A DNA stretch of 39,496 bases from an uncultured Lachnospiraceae bacterium (GCA_902762955.1 CACWQH010000023.1:1-39496), one strand, 5' to 3'; shown: positions 23,893-35,092, counted from the stretch's first letter. Notes: generated by a model from the letters alone, not told the origin. Program-made: numbers and translations.

Positions 23893-24159
23893 TTACTTAA
23901 GTCTTGTATCAATATAATTTTCAAGAAGTACTTCTATGATTTCATCACGTTCAGCCTTCATAATAAGACTTCTTGCATTTTTATAGCTGGTAATGTAAGT
24001 AGGATCACCACTCATAACATATCCAACTATCTGACTTACAGGATTATATCCTTTTTCAGACAAAGCATCATAAACTTGTGCCAGTATGTCCGGCACCTCT
24101 ATGGTACTTTCCTTAATAATATCAATATCCTGTGTATTCTGTGTATTTAAATTATTCAT
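23893..24159 (-). CDS. ireB: IreB family regulatory phosphoprotein (UPF0297)
   Basis: 88 residues. VYDALSEKGYNPVSQIVGYVMSGDPTYITSYKNARSLI and VLLENYIDTRLK are the family hallmarks. In Enterococcus, IreB is phosphorylated on N-terminal Thr by the PASTA kinase IreK and controls cell-wall-antibiotic tolerance. The N-terminus here has several Thr (MNNLNTQNTQDIDIIKESTI), so an equivalent site is plausible. First gene of the operon, with its own sigma-A promoter. Confidence 0.9.
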   Translation of the reverse strand: MNNLNTQNTQDIDIIKESTIEVPDILAQVYDALSEKGYNPVSQIVGYVMSGDPTYITSYKNARSLIMKAERDEIIEVLLENYIDTRLK

Positions 24160-24217
24160 CCAACCACGTCCTTTATATTATGTATCCTGTTTATCAGTAT
24201 TTTACCCAATTATTAGT

Positions 24218-24246
24218 ATTGTAACCTATTTATTTTAAAATATCAA
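24218..24246 (-). promoter_or_regulatory. sigma-A promoter of the ireB operon
   Basis: Minus strand TTGATA (24241-24246), 17-base spacer, TACAAT (24218-24223), about 59 bases upstream of the ireB ATG. Confidence 0.65.
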
Positions 24247-24260
24247 CTCATTTATTATTA

Positions 24261-24289
24261 TTGACACCTTATATATTTTGAAATAAAAT
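24261..24289 (+). promoter_or_regulatory. sigma-A promoter of the GT87-like gene
   Basis: TTGACA (24261-24266), 17-base spacer, TAAAAT (24284-24289). It is divergent from the ireB promoter, with the two -35 boxes only 14 bases apart, so polymerase binding at the two sites may interfere. Confidence 0.65.
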
Positions 24290-24351
24290 ATTATCAATAT
24301 CACACAAACGATATTAATCATACTTTTATTACGGAAAGCGAGTGTAAATCA

Positions 24352-25698
24352 ATGAGTAAACCAGTAACTAAAAAATTAACCAATGCGCAAAAGGGCAAAA
24401 TAACCTTTTGTATATTTTTTATATCCCTTTCACTGACTCAACTTGTAATGTATATATCGGTCATAGCCTCTAACGGCTTTTCAATGAACTCAATTGTATT
24501 CAGCTATTATACTGATACATATATGGATTTCTTCAACCCATTAAAAGTCTCACTGTTAAAAGAGCCCTACGGTTCATCAAATTTAGGTGAATATTCATTT
24601 TATTCGCCCCTTTATATTTTATTATTTAGGTTTATGTCATATTTTGCAAACGGAGATGTATACGATTATGACAAATCATATCTTGCACATTTCCATGAAA
24701 CCAACTTAGTATACGTATTTTTTGCAGCCATTACAACTGCTGCACTTTCAATAGTAATCTATAATATTAAAAAAGGCAATGCAATTACAAAAGTATGGTT
24801 TTTATTCCTATGCCTTTTCTCTGCTCCAATGATTTATAATTTTGAACGAGGAAATATAATTATTATAGCTTTGTTTTTCCTGTTTCTGTTTGTTCTTAAT
24901 TATAACAGTGAAAAAGCTTATGAAAGGCATCTCTCCTTAATTGCACTTGCTCTCGCTGTGGCAATAAAGCCATATGCAATTATATTTGTAGTATTACTTC
25001 TTAGGGAAAAACGATGGAAAGACAGTCTGTTTTCTCTTATATACAGTGTGTTATTATATATTGTTCCATCCTTTTTCGTCGGAGGATTATCAGTTATAGG
25101 TAATATATTTAAGAAAATTCCGGATGTCATTAATATGATTCAGGATGGAGGAGCAGCATATAGAACGGATATATTTGCCGGACTTGATATACTTTCTATG
25201 TCGCTTGGTTATAACACAATGTCAAACAGCAGTCCTGTAAAATATATCATATGGGCAATACTTGTTATATCACTTATTGTATGTGGATTTATCAGCAAAT
25301 CAAAGTGGAAACGTGTTCTGGCACTCACACTTGTTGTTATCGCCGGACCGTTTGCCGAACTTGAAACATCACTTATATTATTATTTATGCCTCTCATTCT
25401 GTGCCTTGACAGCGATGAAGAAAGAAAAGCTATGGATATGGTTCACGTATTTTTATTTGTTTTAGTTATGGCACCGCTTGCAATTACAGATTGTATCATA
25501 AGCTTTGAACAAAACACAGGTCACGAAATATACCTTCATTCATATCTTGTATCCATTGCTATAATGTTATTTATCTTTATGCTGTTTATTGAAACAATAA
25601 CCATGCCACTAGCCGGTATAGAGTTAAATGATCCTAAACCGGAAGATGACAAGACCAAAGAAAAAGCAAAAAAGAAAGAAAAGAATGCCAAAGGATAA
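24352..25698 (+). CDS. GT87/DUF2029-like polytopic membrane glycosyltransferase
   Basis: 448 residues with about ten membrane segments and a charged Lys-rich cytoplasmic tail at the C-terminus. The pattern FERGNIIIIALFFLFLF followed by LALAVAIKPYAIIFVVLLLREKRW is the signature region of GT87 (DUF2029, PimE-like) GT-C transferases, which use polyprenyl-phosphate sugars. Acidic residues in the first outside loop (TDTYMDFFNPLK) may be the catalytic site. ATG with a weak ribosome site. Single-gene unit from a good promoter, convergent with rpoC. Acceptor unknown. Confidence 0.75.
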   Translation: MSKPVTKKLTNAQKGKITFCIFFISLSLTQLVMYISVIASNGFSMNSIVFSYYTDTYMDFFNPLKVSLLKEPYGSSNLGEYSFYSPLYILLFRFMSYFANGDVYDYDKSYLAHFHETNLVYVFFAAITTAALSIVIYNIKKGNAITKVWFLFLCLFSAPMIYNFERGNIIIIALFFLFLFVLNYNSEKAYERHLSLIALALAVAIKPYAIIFVVLLLREKRWKDSLFSLIYSVLLYIVPSFFVGGLSVIGNIFKKIPDVINMIQDGGAAYRTDIFAGLDILSMSLGYNTMSNSSPVKYIIWAILVISLIVCGFISKSKWKRVLALTLVVIAGPFAELETSLILLFMPLILCLDSDEERKAMDMVHVFLFVLVMAPLAITDCIISFEQNTGHEIYLHSYLVSIAIMLFIFMLFIETITMPLAGIELNDPKPEDDKTKEKAKKKEKNAKG

Positions 25699-25742
25699 AT
25701 AAATTGTATATTAAAATAACAATTATTAACTTAGATAAATAT

Positions 25743-25773
25743 AATGGCGTGTAGGTCTATCCCACACGCCATT
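25743..25773. terminator. hairpin between the GT87-like gene and rpoC, probable bidirectional terminator
   Basis: AATGGCGTGT (25743-25752) pairs with ACACGCCATT (25764-25773), a perfect 10-bp stem with further G-C pairing inside. Flanking U-tracts are interrupted on both strands, so efficiency may be moderate. Confidence 0.6.
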
Positions 25774-25810
25774 TATTATGTTTATTATTTGAGTGTCCTT
25801 AAGAGTTATC

Positions 25811-28800
25811 TTACTCTTCATCATCAGAATCATCAGTTGATGCTACAGTTACTTCATCTTCTGTTTCCTCTGACGAATCATCATATTCAACGTACTCTTC
25901 ATTTTCATCATACTCAAACTCATCGTCTACATCAGCAAATGCTTCTTCTCTTCTGCCTGTATCAAGCTGAACGCTTCTATATCTCTTCATACCTGTTCCG
26001 GCAGGAATAAGCTTACCGATAAGAACATTTTCCTTAAGACCGATAAGAGGATCAACCTTGCCCTTTATAGCGGCATCGGTAAGAACCTTTGTAGTCTCCT
26101 GGAAGGATGCAGCTGAAAGGAATGAATTGGTTGCAAGTGAAGCCTTGGTTATACCAAGCATTATCTGTGTACCAACAGCAGGTTTCTTGCCTTCTTCCTC
26201 AAGCATTTCGTTGATCTCTGCATAATCAAGAACATCAACAAATGTACCAGGAAGATATTCAGTATCTCCACTTTCCTCTATTCTAACCTTCTTAAGCATC
26301 TGTCTTACAATTACTTCGATATGCTTATCGTTGATATCAACACCCTGAAGTCTGTAAACCTTCTGAACCTCACGAATCATGTAATCCTGAACTGAACGGA
26401 TACCCTTGATCTTAAGGATATCATGTGGATTAACAGATCCTTCTGTAAGCTCATCACCGGCTTCAAGTATCTGACCGTCTACAACCTTAGTTCTTGAACC
26501 ATAAGGAATAAGATATGCCTTTGACTCACCTGTCTCCTTATTGGTTATAACAACCTCACGTTTCTTCTTGGTCTCTCTGATTTCAACCTCACCGCCAAAT
26601 TCAGCTATGATAGCAAGTCCCTTTGGCTTTCTTGCCTCAAAGAGTTCCTCTACTCTAGGAAGACCCTGAGTGATATCGTCACCGGCAACACCACCTGTAT
26701 GGAAGGTACGCATTGTAAGCTGTGTACCAGGTTCACCGATTGACTGTGCAGCTATGATACCAACTGCCTCACCAACCTGTACCGGCTGTCCTGTTGCCAT
26801 GTTGGCACCATAACACTTTGAACAAATTCCAAGATGTGACTTACAAGTAAGAATAGTTCTAATCTTAAGCTTAGCATCTCTTCTTACCTTTCCTTCCTCT
26901 GCATTGAAGAAGGCTACACCATCCTCATCAACACCATTTTTGATAATATTGGCAGCTCTCTTAGGAGTAATCATATGATTCTTCTTAACAATCATATTGC
27001 CATCCTTATCAAATACGCTTTCTGCTGCATAACGGCCTGTTATTCTATCTTCAAACTTCTCTATAACTTCATTTCCATTATAGATAGCTCTTACATACAT
27101 ACCCGGCTTCTCATCTGTTTCCTCGCAGCAATCAACCTCTCTGATGATAAGATCCTGTGATACATCAACAAGACGACGTGTAAGGTAACCTGAGTCTGCT
27201 GTACGAAGTGCTGTATCGGAAAGACCTTTACGCGCACCATGTGCTGAAATGAAGTATTCCAAAACGTCAAGACCTTCACGGAAGTTTGACTTGATTGGAA
27301 GCTCGATTGTACGACCTGTAGTATCTGCCATAAGTCCACGCATACCTGCGAGCTGCTTAATCTGCTGGTCAGAACCACGGGCACCGGAATCAGCCATCAT
27401 GTAAATATTGTTATATTTATCAAGGCCATCAAGAAGTGCCTTTGTAAGCTTCTTATCGGCTTCCTCCCAAACCTTAACAACTGCCTTATATCTTTCTTCA
27501 TCAGTCAAAAGACCTCTTGAATATGTCTTATTGAGTCTGTCTACAACTTTCTGTGCTTCTTCAAGAATTTCCTTCTTGGCTGCAGGTACTGTCATATCCG
27601 ATATGGAAACCGTAATAGCTCCTCTTGTTGAGAACTTATATCCCATAGCCTTGATATCATCAAGTACTTCGGCAGTCTTGGTCGCACCGTGAATATTGAT
27701 ACACTTATCAAGAATCTTCTTTAAGTCCTTCTTACCAACATGGAAGTTAATCTCAGGTTCAAGAATACTATCAGGATTACTTCTGTCCACAAATCCAAGA
27801 TCCTGAGGAATAATCTCATTGAATATGAGTCTTCCGAGTGTACAATCTATAAGTTTAGTTATCTTTTCGCCTTCCGGTGTAACTATGGATCTTTCAACCT
27901 TTATCTTCTGGTGTAATGTTATCTTACCATTTTCATATGCCAAAAGTGCACGGTTTGTACTCTTGAACATAGGTCCGATAAAGTTTCTTGCTGTACTTAC
28001 AATATCCTTATAAAATACTGTCTGCTTATCCTTGGACATCTTTGAAACAACCTTGACCTTAACGAAATCATTAAGTTCAACAGTTCCCTCTTCACAATCC
28101 TTGATAAGACTCTTTATATTCTTGCTTTCATCTTTTGACTTATATTCTTTAACTATATTGGCGTCTTTTAATTCTTCCTCTGAAAGCTCTGCATACTTTT
28201 CCATTGTAAGATAGTAGATACCAAGTACCATATCCTGTGAAGGAACGGCAACAGGACCACCATCTGAAGGCTTAAGCAGGTTATTAGGTGAGAGCAAAAG
28301 GAATCTGCACTCAGCCTGTGCTTCAACCGAAAGAGGAAGATGGACTGCCATCTGGTCACCATCAAAGTCGGCGTTATAAGCAGTACATACAAGTGGATGA
28401 AGCTTTATAGCCTTACCTTCTACAAGGATAGGCTCAAATGCCTGTATACCAAGTCTGTGAAGTGTAGGAGCACGGTTAAGCATAACCGGATGCTCTTTAA
28501 TAACCTTTTCAAGCACATCCCAAACCTCCGGCTCAAGTCTTTCAACCTTCTTCTTAGCCGCCTTAATATTGTTGGCCTTGTCTGTACTTACAAGTTCTTT
28601 CATAACAAACGGCTTAAATAACTCAATTGCCATCTCCTTAGGGAGACCACACTGATATATCTTAAGCTCCGGTCCTACTACGATAACTGAACGTCCTGAA
28701 TAGTCAACACGCTTACCGAGGAGGTTCTGACGGAAACGACCCTGCTTACCTTTAAGCATGTCTGAAAGTGACTTAAGAGCTCTGTTGCCCGGTCCTGTTA

Positions 28801-29740
28801 CAGGACGACCACGTCTGCCGTTATCTATAAGTGCATCTACTGCCTCCTGAAGCATTCTCTTTTCATTACGGACAATGATATCCGGTGCTCCAAGCTCCAG
28901 AAGTCTTCTAAGTCTGTTGTTACGATTTATAATTCTTCTATATAAGTCATTAAGATCTGATGTTGCAAATCTACCGCCATCAAGCTGAACCATAGGTCTG
29001 ATATCAGGCGGAATTACAGGAATTACGTCAAGTATCATCCACTCAGGCTTATTGTTTGAGCTTCTGAAGGCTTCAATAACCTCAAGTCTCTTGATAATTC
29101 TTGCCCTCTTCTGTCCTGATGCTCCGTCAAGTTCTTCTCTTAAATCCTTTGATTCCTTATCAAGATCTACAGCTGCAAGAAGCTCCTTTATAGCCTCAGC
29201 TCCCATGCCAACACGGAACTTATTGCCATAATCCTCTTCTGCTTTTCTGAATTCCTGTTCATTTAATATAGCCTTATATTCAAGAGGAGTTTCTCCCGGA
29301 TCAAGAACTATATATGAAGCAAAATAAAGTACTTTTTCCAAATGTCTTGGAGATATATCAAGCATAAGGCCCATACGGCTCGGTATACCCTTGAAATACC
29401 AAATGTGTGATACAGGTGCGGCAAGCTCGATATGACCCATACGTTCACGTCTTACTGCTGCCTTGGTAACCTCAACTCCACATCTGTCGCAGACAACGCC
29501 TCTAAATCTTATCTTTTTATATTTACCACAATGACATTCCCAATCCTTACTCGGTCCAAATATTCTTTCGCAGAATAATCCATCCTTTTCAGGCTTTAAG
29601 GTTCTGTAATTTATAGTCTCAGGCTTTAACACCTCACCTCTTGACCATTCTCTGATTTTCTCAGGAGATGCAAGTCCAATCTTAATCGCATCAAAGTTAA
29701 TGTCCTGATCCTGATTCATATCATTATTAAATGCTGACAT
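25811..29740 (-). CDS. rpoC: DNA-directed RNA polymerase subunit beta'
   Basis: 1309 residues. The N-terminal zinc ribbon has C69, C71, C84 and C87; the catalytic loop [12 protein letters not shown] binds Mg2+ with its three Asp; trigger-loop/bridge sequences ([28 protein letters not shown]) and the second zinc site ([13 protein letters not shown]) are present. The protein is about 100 residues longer than B. subtilis beta'; much of this is an acidic tail of about 45 residues with runs of Asp/Glu ending DDSDDEE. ATG with AAGGAG. It lies 18 bases after rpoB. The hairpin at 25743-25773 ends the operon. Confidence 0.98.
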   Translation of the reverse strand: MSAFNNDMNQDQDINFDAIKIGLASPEKIREWSRGEVLKPETINYRTLKPEKDGLFCERIFGPSKDWECHCGKYKKIRFRGVVCDRCGVEVTKAAVRRERMGHIELAAPVSHIWYFKGIPSRMGLMLDISPRHLEKVLYFASYIVLDPGETPLEYKAILNEQEFRKAEEDYGNKFRVGMGAEAIKELLAAVDLDKESKDLREELDGASGQKRARIIKRLEVIEAFRSSNNKPEWMILDVIPVIPPDIRPMVQLDGGRFATSDLNDLYRRIINRNNRLRRLLELGAPDIIVRNEKRMLQEAVDALIDNGRRGRPVTGPGNRALKSLSDMLKGKQGRFRQNLLGKRVDYSGRSVIVVGPELKIYQCGLPKEMAIELFKPFVMKELVSTDKANNIKAAKKKVERLEPEVWDVLEKVIKEHPVMLNRAPTLHRLGIQAFEPILVEGKAIKLHPLVCTAYNADFDGDQMAVHLPLSVEAQAECRFLLLSPNNLLKPSDGGPVAVPSQDMVLGIYYLTMEKYAELSEEELKDANIVKEYKSKDESKNIKSLIKDCEEGTVELNDFVKVKVVSKMSKDKQTVFYKDIVSTARNFIGPMFKSTNRALLAYENGKITLHQKIKVERSIVTPEGEKITKLIDCTLGRLIFNEIIPQDLGFVDRSNPDSILEPEINFHVGKKDLKKILDKCINIHGATKTAEVLDDIKAMGYKFSTRGAITVSISDMTVPAAKKEILEEAQKVVDRLNKTYSRGLLTDEERYKAVVKVWEEADKKLTKALLDGLDKYNNIYMMADSGARGSDQQIKQLAGMRGLMADTTGRTIELPIKSNFREGLDVLEYFISAHGARKGLSDTALRTADSGYLTRRLVDVSQDLIIREVDCCEETDEKPGMYVRAIYNGNEVIEKFEDRITGRYAAESVFDKDGNMIVKKNHMITPKRAANIIKNGVDEDGVAFFNAEEGKVRRDAKLKIRTILTCKSHLGICSKCYGANMATGQPVQVGEAVGIIAAQSIGEPGTQLTMRTFHTGGVAGDDITQGLPRVEELFEARKPKGLAIIAEFGGEVEIRETKKKREVVITNKETGESKAYLIPYGSRTKVVDGQILEAGDELTEGSVNPHDILKIKGIRSVQDYMIREVQKVYRLQGVDINDKHIEVIVRQMLKKVRIEESGDTEYLPGTFVDVLDYAEINEMLEEEGKKPAVGTQIMLGITKASLATNSFLSAASFQETTKVLTDAAIKGKVDPLIGLKENVLIGKLIPAGTGMKRYRSVQLDTGRREEAFADVDDEFEYDENEEYVEYDDSSEETEDEVTVASTDDSDDEE

Positions 29741-29758
29741 CTTACCAATCTCCTTTCC

Positions 29759-32700
29759 TTAAAAATCATCATCTTCATCATCACTGTCATAACCATCATC
29801 ATAAGAATAATCGTCCTCGTCTTCTCCAAGAGAAGTAAGCTCGTCATTCTCATCAATTCCGCTATAACCCTGCGACTCTAAATCTTCTTCATAACCTCTG
29901 CTGTCACCCTCAATTACGGAACGGATATTGTCATCTCCGTAATCATAGCTCTCACCAAGCTCAACTTCGGTTCCATCGTCTGTAAGAACCTTAACATCGA
30001 GAGCAAGTGACTGGAATTCCTTAAGAAGTACCTTGAAGGACTCCGGAATACCAGGAGAAGGTATATTGTCACCCTTAATAATTGCTTCGTAGGTCTTAAC
30101 ACGTCCTGTTATATCATCAGACTTAACGGTAAGTATTTCCTGAAGAGTATATGATGCTCCATATGCTTCAAGAGCCCAAACCTCCATCTCACCAAATCTC
30201 TGTCCACCGAACTGCGCCTTACCACCAAGCGGCTGCTGTGTAACCATTCCGTAAGGACCGGTTGAACGTGCATGAATCTTATCATCTACAAGGTGATGAA
30301 GCTTCAGATAGTGCATAAATCCGATAGTTACAGGAGAATCAAATTCCTCACCGGTTCTACCGTCACGAAGTCTTACCTTACCTGTTCTGTTAATAGGAAC
30401 ACCCTTCCACTCTTCTCTATGGTCTCTGTGCTCATAAAGATAATCCATAACTTCTTTTTCAGTATCATTCTTATACTTCTCGTAGAAGGTTTCCCAATCT
30501 TCATTTACATAATCATTTGCCATATCAAGAGCACTCATGATATCATGCTCATTTGCACCATCAAATACAGGTGTTGAAACCTTGAAACCAAGTGCATTTG
30601 CAGCAAGACCAAGGTGAAGCTCAAGTACCTGTCCGATATTCATACGAGAAGGAACGCCCAAAGGATTAAGTACTATATCAAGCGGACGACCGTTTGGTAA
30701 AAATGGCATATCCTCTACAGGAAGGATACGAGAGATAACACCCTTGTTACCATGACGACCTGCCATCTTATCACCAACAGAAATCTTTCTCTTCTGTGCA
30801 ATATATACTCTAACGGATTTGTTTACTCCAGGCGGGAGCTCGTCTCCGTTCTCTCTTGTAAATACCTTGGTATCCATAACCACACCATATGCACCATGCG
30901 GTACACGAAGTGAAGTATCTCTTACTTCTCTGGCCTTTTCACCAAAGATTGCTCTAAGAAGTCTTTCCTCTGCAGTAAGCTCGGTTTCACCCTTAGGAGT
31001 TACCTTACCAACAAGGATATCACCTGCACGTACCTCAGCACCAATTCTGATGATACCATTTTCATCAAGATCCTTTAATGCATCTCCTGCAAGTCCTGCA
31101 AGGTCTCTTGTAATCTCTTCACGTCCAAGCTTTGTATCTCTTGCCTCAACCTCATATTCTTCAATATGAACAGAAGTGTATATATCCTCCTGAACAAGTC
31201 TCTCACTAAGAAGTACCGCATCCTCGTAGTTATAACCTTCCCAGGTCATAAATCCGATAAGAGGATTCTTACCAAGTGCTATCTCACCGCCTGCAGTTGA
31301 AGCACCATCAGCAATAACCATACCCTTCTTAACCTTATCTCCACGCTTAACGATAGGTCTCTGGTTCATACAGTTACCCTGGTTACTTCTTGCAAACTTA
31401 ATTACACTATATTCATCCTTTGAGCCATCATCACATTTAACAACAATCTTCTCGCTGGATGAAATCTCAACAACACCATCATTCTTAGCAACTATGCAGA
31501 CACCTGAGTCTACAGCTGCCTTAGCTTCCATACCTGTACCTACTATAGGTGCCTCAGTATTAAGAAGCGGTACGGCCTGACGCTGCATGTTAGAGCCCAT
31601 AAGTGCACGGTTAGCATCGTCATTCTCAAGGAAAGGTATCATCGATGTAGCAACAGAGAATACCATCTTAGGTGATACGTCCATAAGATCAACCTTAGTC
31701 TTTGGAAACTCTGTTGTATCTTCTCTAAAACGTCCTGAAACGTTGTTATTTACAAAATGTCCTTCATTATCAAGCGGCTCATTTGCCTGTGCAACTCTGT
31801 AATTATCTTCTTCATCGGCTGTAAGATATACAACCTCATCAGTTACAATAGGATTAGCTGCATCGGTTTTATCCACCTTTCTGTAAGGTGCCTCAACAAA
31901 TCCATACTCATTAATTCTTGCATAGGTTGCAAGTGAGTTAATAAGACCGATGTTAGGACCTTCAGGTGTCTCGATAGGACACATTCTTCCGTAATGTGTA
32001 TAGTGAACATCTCTAACCTCGAATCCGGCTCTGTCTCTTGAAAGACCACCCGGACCAAGAGCTGAAAGACGTCTCTTGTGTGTCAACTCTGAAAGAGGGT
32101 TATTCTGATCCATGAACTGTGAAAGCTGTGAACTTCCGAAGAATTCCTTAACAGCTGCAGTTACAGGCTTGATATTGATAAGTGACTGAGGTGTAATGCT
32201 ATCAATATCTTGGGTTGTCATTCTTTCTCTAACTACTCTTTCAAGTCTTGATAAACCTATTCTGTACTGGTTCTGTAAAAGCTCACCAACCGCTCTGATA
32301 CGTCTGTTTCCTAAGTGGTCGATGTCATCCTGATTACCGATACCATATTCAAGATGAATATTATAATTAATAGAAGCCAAAATATCTTCCTTAGTAATAT
32401 GCTTAGGAATAAGCTCACTGACGGAAGCTGCAACGGCTTTCTTTAATTCCTCTTCATCCTCGTACTCCTCTAAAAGTTTTTCGAGCACAGGATAATAAAC
32501 GTCCTCAGTTATGCCTGCTTCCTTTGGATCAAAGCCTACATATCCGGACATATCAACTACCATATTGGAAAGAACCTTAACATTCTTATCCTCTGTCTGT
32601 ATCCACACAAAAGGAACCGCAGCATCCTGAATCTGCTTAGCATCCTCACGTGTAAGCACAGTTCCTGCAGCAAACATTACCTCACCTGTACTTGGATCGG

Positions 32701-33601
32701 TAACATCCTCTGAAAGAACATGATTTGCTATTCTATTTCTAAGGGCGAGTTTTTTATTAAATTTGTATCTACCTACTTTTGCCAGATCATATCTTCTTGC
32801 ATCAAAAAACATGCTGTTGATAAGGCTTTCTGCGTTAGAAACAACCTCCGGTTCACCGGGTCTAATCTTCTTATAAAGTTCAATCACGCCACCTTCATAA
32901 TCAGTTGACGGATCCTTTTCAAGACTGGCAAGAATCTTTGGTTCATCACCGAACAAATCCAATATCTCCTGATTTGTTCCTATTCCAAGTGCTCTGATAA
33001 GTACAGTTACAGGTACCTTTCTGGTTCTATCAACACGAACAGAAAATACATCATTGGTATCTGTCTCATACTCTAACCATGCACCACGATTAGGTATTAC
33101 TGTTGATGAATATAAGGTTTTACCAAACTTATCATGTCCTATAGCGTAATATATACCAGGAGAACGAACCAACTGGCTTACTATTACTCTTTCTGCTCCA
33201 TTGATAACAAATGTACCTGTCTCGGTCATAAGCGGTAAATCACCCATAAATATATCATACTGAGCAACCTCTCTTGTTTCATTGTAACGAAGGCGTACAT
33301 TCACCTTGAGTGGAGCTGCATAAGTTGCATCTCTTTCCTTACACTCTTCAATGGAATACTTGATATCATCCTTACAAAGCTGGAAATCAACGAATTCCAG
33401 GCTTAATTGTCCATTGTAGTCTGATATCGGAGAAATATCTCTGAAAACTTCTCTTAAGCCTTCATCTAAGAACCATTGGTATGAATCCTTCTGCACCTCT
33501 ATGAGGTTTGGCATATCCAATACTTCCTTCTCGGTAGAAAAGCTCATTCGCATTCCTCTTCCTGAATTTACAGGACGCATTCTGTACTTTTTCATTGACA
33601 C
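29759..33601 (-). CDS. rpoB: DNA-directed RNA polymerase subunit beta
   Basis: 1280 residues from the GTG at 33601 (an ATG two codons later at 33595 is equally usable; AAGGGGTG lies upstream). The rifampicin region ([33 protein letters not shown]) has the sensitive-type residues D, H and S in their usual places. [35 protein letters not shown] and the C-terminal clamp [27 protein letters not shown] are intact. The chain ends in about 50 very acidic residues (ending [10 protein letters not shown]), beyond the usual C-terminus. rpoB has its own consensus promoter and a 5' UTR hairpin, so it is not dependent on rplJL readthrough. Confidence 0.98.
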   Translation of the reverse strand: MSMKKYRMRPVNSGRGMRMSFSTEKEVLDMPNLIEVQKDSYQWFLDEGLREVFRDISPISDYNGQLSLEFVDFQLCKDDIKYSIEECKERDATYAAPLKVNVRLRYNETREVAQYDIFMGDLPLMTETGTFVINGAERVIVSQLVRSPGIYYAIGHDKFGKTLYSSTVIPNRGAWLEYETDTNDVFSVRVDRTRKVPVTVLIRALGIGTNQEILDLFGDEPKILASLEKDPSTDYEGGVIELYKKIRPGEPEVVSNAESLINSMFFDARRYDLAKVGRYKFNKKLALRNRIANHVLSEDVTDPSTGEVMFAAGTVLTREDAKQIQDAAVPFVWIQTEDKNVKVLSNMVVDMSGYVGFDPKEAGITEDVYYPVLEKLLEEYEDEEELKKAVAASVSELIPKHITKEDILASINYNIHLEYGIGNQDDIDHLGNRRIRAVGELLQNQYRIGLSRLERVVRERMTTQDIDSITPQSLINIKPVTAAVKEFFGSSQLSQFMDQNNPLSELTHKRRLSALGPGGLSRDRAGFEVRDVHYTHYGRMCPIETPEGPNIGLINSLATYARINEYGFVEAPYRKVDKTDAANPIVTDEVVYLTADEEDNYRVAQANEPLDNEGHFVNNNVSGRFREDTTEFPKTKVDLMDVSPKMVFSVATSMIPFLENDDANRALMGSNMQRQAVPLLNTEAPIVGTGMEAKAAVDSGVCIVAKNDGVVEISSSEKIVVKCDDGSKDEYSVIKFARSNQGNCMNQRPIVKRGDKVKKGMVIADGASTAGGEIALGKNPLIGFMTWEGYNYEDAVLLSERLVQEDIYTSVHIEEYEVEARDTKLGREEITRDLAGLAGDALKDLDENGIIRIGAEVRAGDILVGKVTPKGETELTAEERLLRAIFGEKAREVRDTSLRVPHGAYGVVMDTKVFTRENGDELPPGVNKSVRVYIAQKRKISVGDKMAGRHGNKGVISRILPVEDMPFLPNGRPLDIVLNPLGVPSRMNIGQVLELHLGLAANALGFKVSTPVFDGANEHDIMSALDMANDYVNEDWETFYEKYKNDTEKEVMDYLYEHRDHREEWKGVPINRTGKVRLRDGRTGEEFDSPVTIGFMHYLKLHHLVDDKIHARSTGPYGMVTQQPLGGKAQFGGQRFGEMEVWALEAYGASYTLQEILTVKSDDITGRVKTYEAIIKGDNIPSPGIPESFKVLLKEFQSLALDVKVLTDDGTEVELGESYDYGDDNIRSVIEGDSRGYEEDLESQGYSGIDENDELTSLGEDEDDYSYDDGYDSDDEDDDF

Positions 33602-33622
33602 ATTTCACCCCTTGAATTTATT

Positions 33623-33643
33623 TTATGGCAAACCTTGCCATAA
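33623..33643 (-). promoter_or_regulatory. stem-loop at the 5' end of the rpoB transcript
   Basis: TTATGGCAA (33623-33631) and TTGCCATAA (33635-33643) form a perfect 9-bp stem with a 3-base loop. It begins about 10 bases after the predicted start site and could protect the mRNA 5' end. Confidence 0.5.
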
Positions 33644-33658
33644 TAATGACATTTTATT

Positions 33659-33687
33659 ACTTTACCACAAATAAAATACTCTGTCAA
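33659..33687 (-). promoter_or_regulatory. sigma-A promoter of rpoBC
   Basis: Minus strand TTGACA (33682-33687), 17-base spacer, TAAAGT (33659-33664). It lies between the large palindrome and rpoB, about 60 bases upstream of the start codon. Confidence 0.75.
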
Positions 33688-33720
33688 ATATTTTTTTCAC
33701 TTTTTCACTTTTTTTCACAT

Positions 33721-33934
33721 ATGAGTCAGATACGAGGTAGAAGTACTATAAAGAGCTATCCATCAATTTGCTAAATCAGTAAACTCGAATTATTTACAGA
33801 TGCTAAAAATCGAAAACTCGCTTTGCTCAAACAGTTCGATTTTTTTTACGCATCTGCAAATAATTCTCGTTTCTGATTTAACGCAAATCGGGATAAATGC
33901 TCTTTATAGTACTTCTACCTCGTATCTGACTCAT
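33721..33934. repeat. 214-bp near-perfect palindromic element (MITE-like long hairpin)
   Basis: The outer 36 bases, 33721-33756, are an exact reverse complement of 33899-33934. Inward the two arms stay complementary with small indels (for example CAGATGC/GCATCTG and AAATCGAA/TTCGATTT) down to a loop of about 20 bases near 33815-33834. The arms are about 97 bases each. No ORF, transposase or clear target-site duplication is visible (flanks CACAT and GTATT). It lies after the rplL terminator and before the rpoB promoter. Confidence 0.9.
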
Positions 33935-33953
33935 GTATTCTTTTATTATTTAA

Positions 33954-33991
33954 AAAAGATGTGCCAATGATATTTTATTGACACATCTTTT
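33954..33991 (-). terminator. intrinsic terminator after rplL
   Basis: AAAAGATGTG (33954-33963) pairs with CACATCTTTT (33982-33991), with inner CAAT/ATTG pairs; the minus strand then runs into a T-rich tract (TTTTTTAAATAA). It lies 24 bases past the rplL stop and probably ends most rplJL transcripts before rpoB. Confidence 0.75.
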
Positions 33992-34014
33992 ATATACATC
34001 ATATTGGACACAAA

Positions 34015-34389
34015 TTACTTAAGTGTAACTTTAGCGCCTTCTGCCTCAAGCTTAGTCTTGATGTCCTCAGCCTCTTCCTTAGAAGCGCCTTCCTTAAGAA
34101 CCTTAGGAGCGCCATCAACAACGTCCTTAGCTTCCTTAAGTCCAAGACCCGTACAATCTCTAACAACCTTAATAACCTTAACCTTGTTAGGACCTACTTC
34201 AGTAAGCTCTACATCGAATGAATCCTTCTCTTCTGCTCCGCCTGCTGCGCCATCTGCTGCTCCAGCTGCTGCAACTACAACACCTGCTGCTGCTGATACA
34301 CCATACTTCTCTTCTACTGCCTTTACAAGATCATTAAGCTCAAGAACTGAGAGCTTATCAATTTCTGCAACTAATTCTTCAATAGTCAT
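34015..34389 (-). CDS. rplL: 50S ribosomal protein L7/L12
   Basis: 124 residues. The N-terminal dimerisation part ([31 protein letters not shown]), the Ala/Gly-rich hinge (residues about 34-52) and the C-terminal factor-binding domain ([40 protein letters not shown]) are complete. It is the multi-copy stalk protein that recruits translational GTPases. ATG with AGGAGG. It follows rplJ after an unusual 162-base gap holding tandem repeats and is ended by a strong hairpin. Confidence 0.97.
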   Translation of the reverse strand: MTIEELVAEIDKLSVLELNDLVKAVEEKYGVSAAAGVVVAAAGAADGAAGGAEEKDSFDVELTEVGPNKVKVIKVVRDCTGLGLKEAKDVVDGAPKVLKEGASKEEAEDIKTKLEAEGAKVTLK

Positions 34390-34483
34390 TTTTAATTTCC
34401 TCCTAAATTTTCTAATTAATTAAATACTTAAATCTGTTAATTTCAATTTAATGATTTTTGAATTTTTAACTTCATTTTTAAAA

Positions 34484-34570
34484 AGCCTTGCTTTTATTTC
34501 AAGAAGCTTATGCTCTTATTCCAAAAAGCTTATGCTTTTATTTCAAGAAGCTTATGCTTCTTTTGCTTCT
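34484..34570 (-). repeat. 22-bp tandem repeat between rplJ and rplL, starting in the rplJ 3' end
   Basis: Four copies starting at 34484, 34505, 34527 and 34549 (periods 21, 22, 22). Two copies share AGCTTATGCTTTTATTTC. The rightmost copy lies partly in the last codons of rplJ (AKEA-stop). Each unit has an AAGC...GCTT mini-palindrome around the TAA. Confidence 0.85.
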
Positions 34571-35040
34571 GCAACCTGCTTAATAACACGAGCAAAGTTT
34601 GTGATAGGTGACTGAATACTTCCAAGGAACTTAGATAAAAGTTCTTCTCTTGAAGGTATAGTAGCTATCTTTGTTATACCTGCTGCATCATAGTAGGTTC
34701 CTTCAACAATACCTGACTTGATTTCAAGAGCAGGATTCTCCTTTGCGAACTTAGCAAGTACTCTTGCTGCAGCTGTAGCATCTGTCTTTGAAACTGCAAC
34801 TGCTGTTGGTCCTTCAAGGTCTTCCTTAATTGAATCAAAATCTGTACCATCGATAGCAAGCTTAACCATTGTATTCTTGTATACCTTGTAGATTACGCCT
34901 GCTTCTCTTAATGTCTTACGGAGTTTAGTATCCTGTTCAACAGTAAGTCCACGGTAATCAACTAATACAACTGTCTTTGCATCATTGAGACTTTCTTTGA
35001 TTTCCTCAACTATAGGCTGTTTTAATTCTACCTTTGCCAA
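34552..35040 (-). CDS. rplJ: 50S ribosomal protein L10
   Basis: 162 residues from a TTG start (35038-35040) behind AGGAGG. AKVELKQPIVEEIKESLNDAKTVVLVDYRGLTVEQDTKLRKTLREAGVIYKVYKNTM is the typical L10 N-terminal domain; the C-terminal helix that binds L7/L12 dimers (SREELLSKFLGSIQSPITNFARVIKQVAEAKEA) is present. Preceded by an L10 leader and attenuator, indicating autoregulation by the L10-L12 complex. The A/T-rich promoter lies directly upstream of the leader; rplK-rplA are not next to it. Confidence 0.97.
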   Translation of the reverse strand: MAKVELKQPIVEEIKESLNDAKTVVLVDYRGLTVEQDTKLRKTLREAGVIYKVYKNTMVKLAIDGTDFDSIKEDLEGPTAVAVSKTDATAAARVLAKFAKENPALEIKSGIVEGTYYDAAGITKIATIPSREELLSKFLGSIQSPITNFARVIKQVAEAKEA

Positions 35041-35092
35041 AGTTTTGCACCTCCTATTTTATTTATAATGAAGCTGCAAATATATACGAAAG

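Noticed and set aside
33721-33934. Insertion sequence or rho-independent terminator only
   Set aside because: No transposase ORF and far longer than a terminator; a separate terminator lies at 33954-33991.
34004-34423. 139-residue plus-strand ORF opposite rplL
   Set aside because: Low-complexity Ser/Ala/Thr shadow caused by the Ala-rich hinge of L7/L12.
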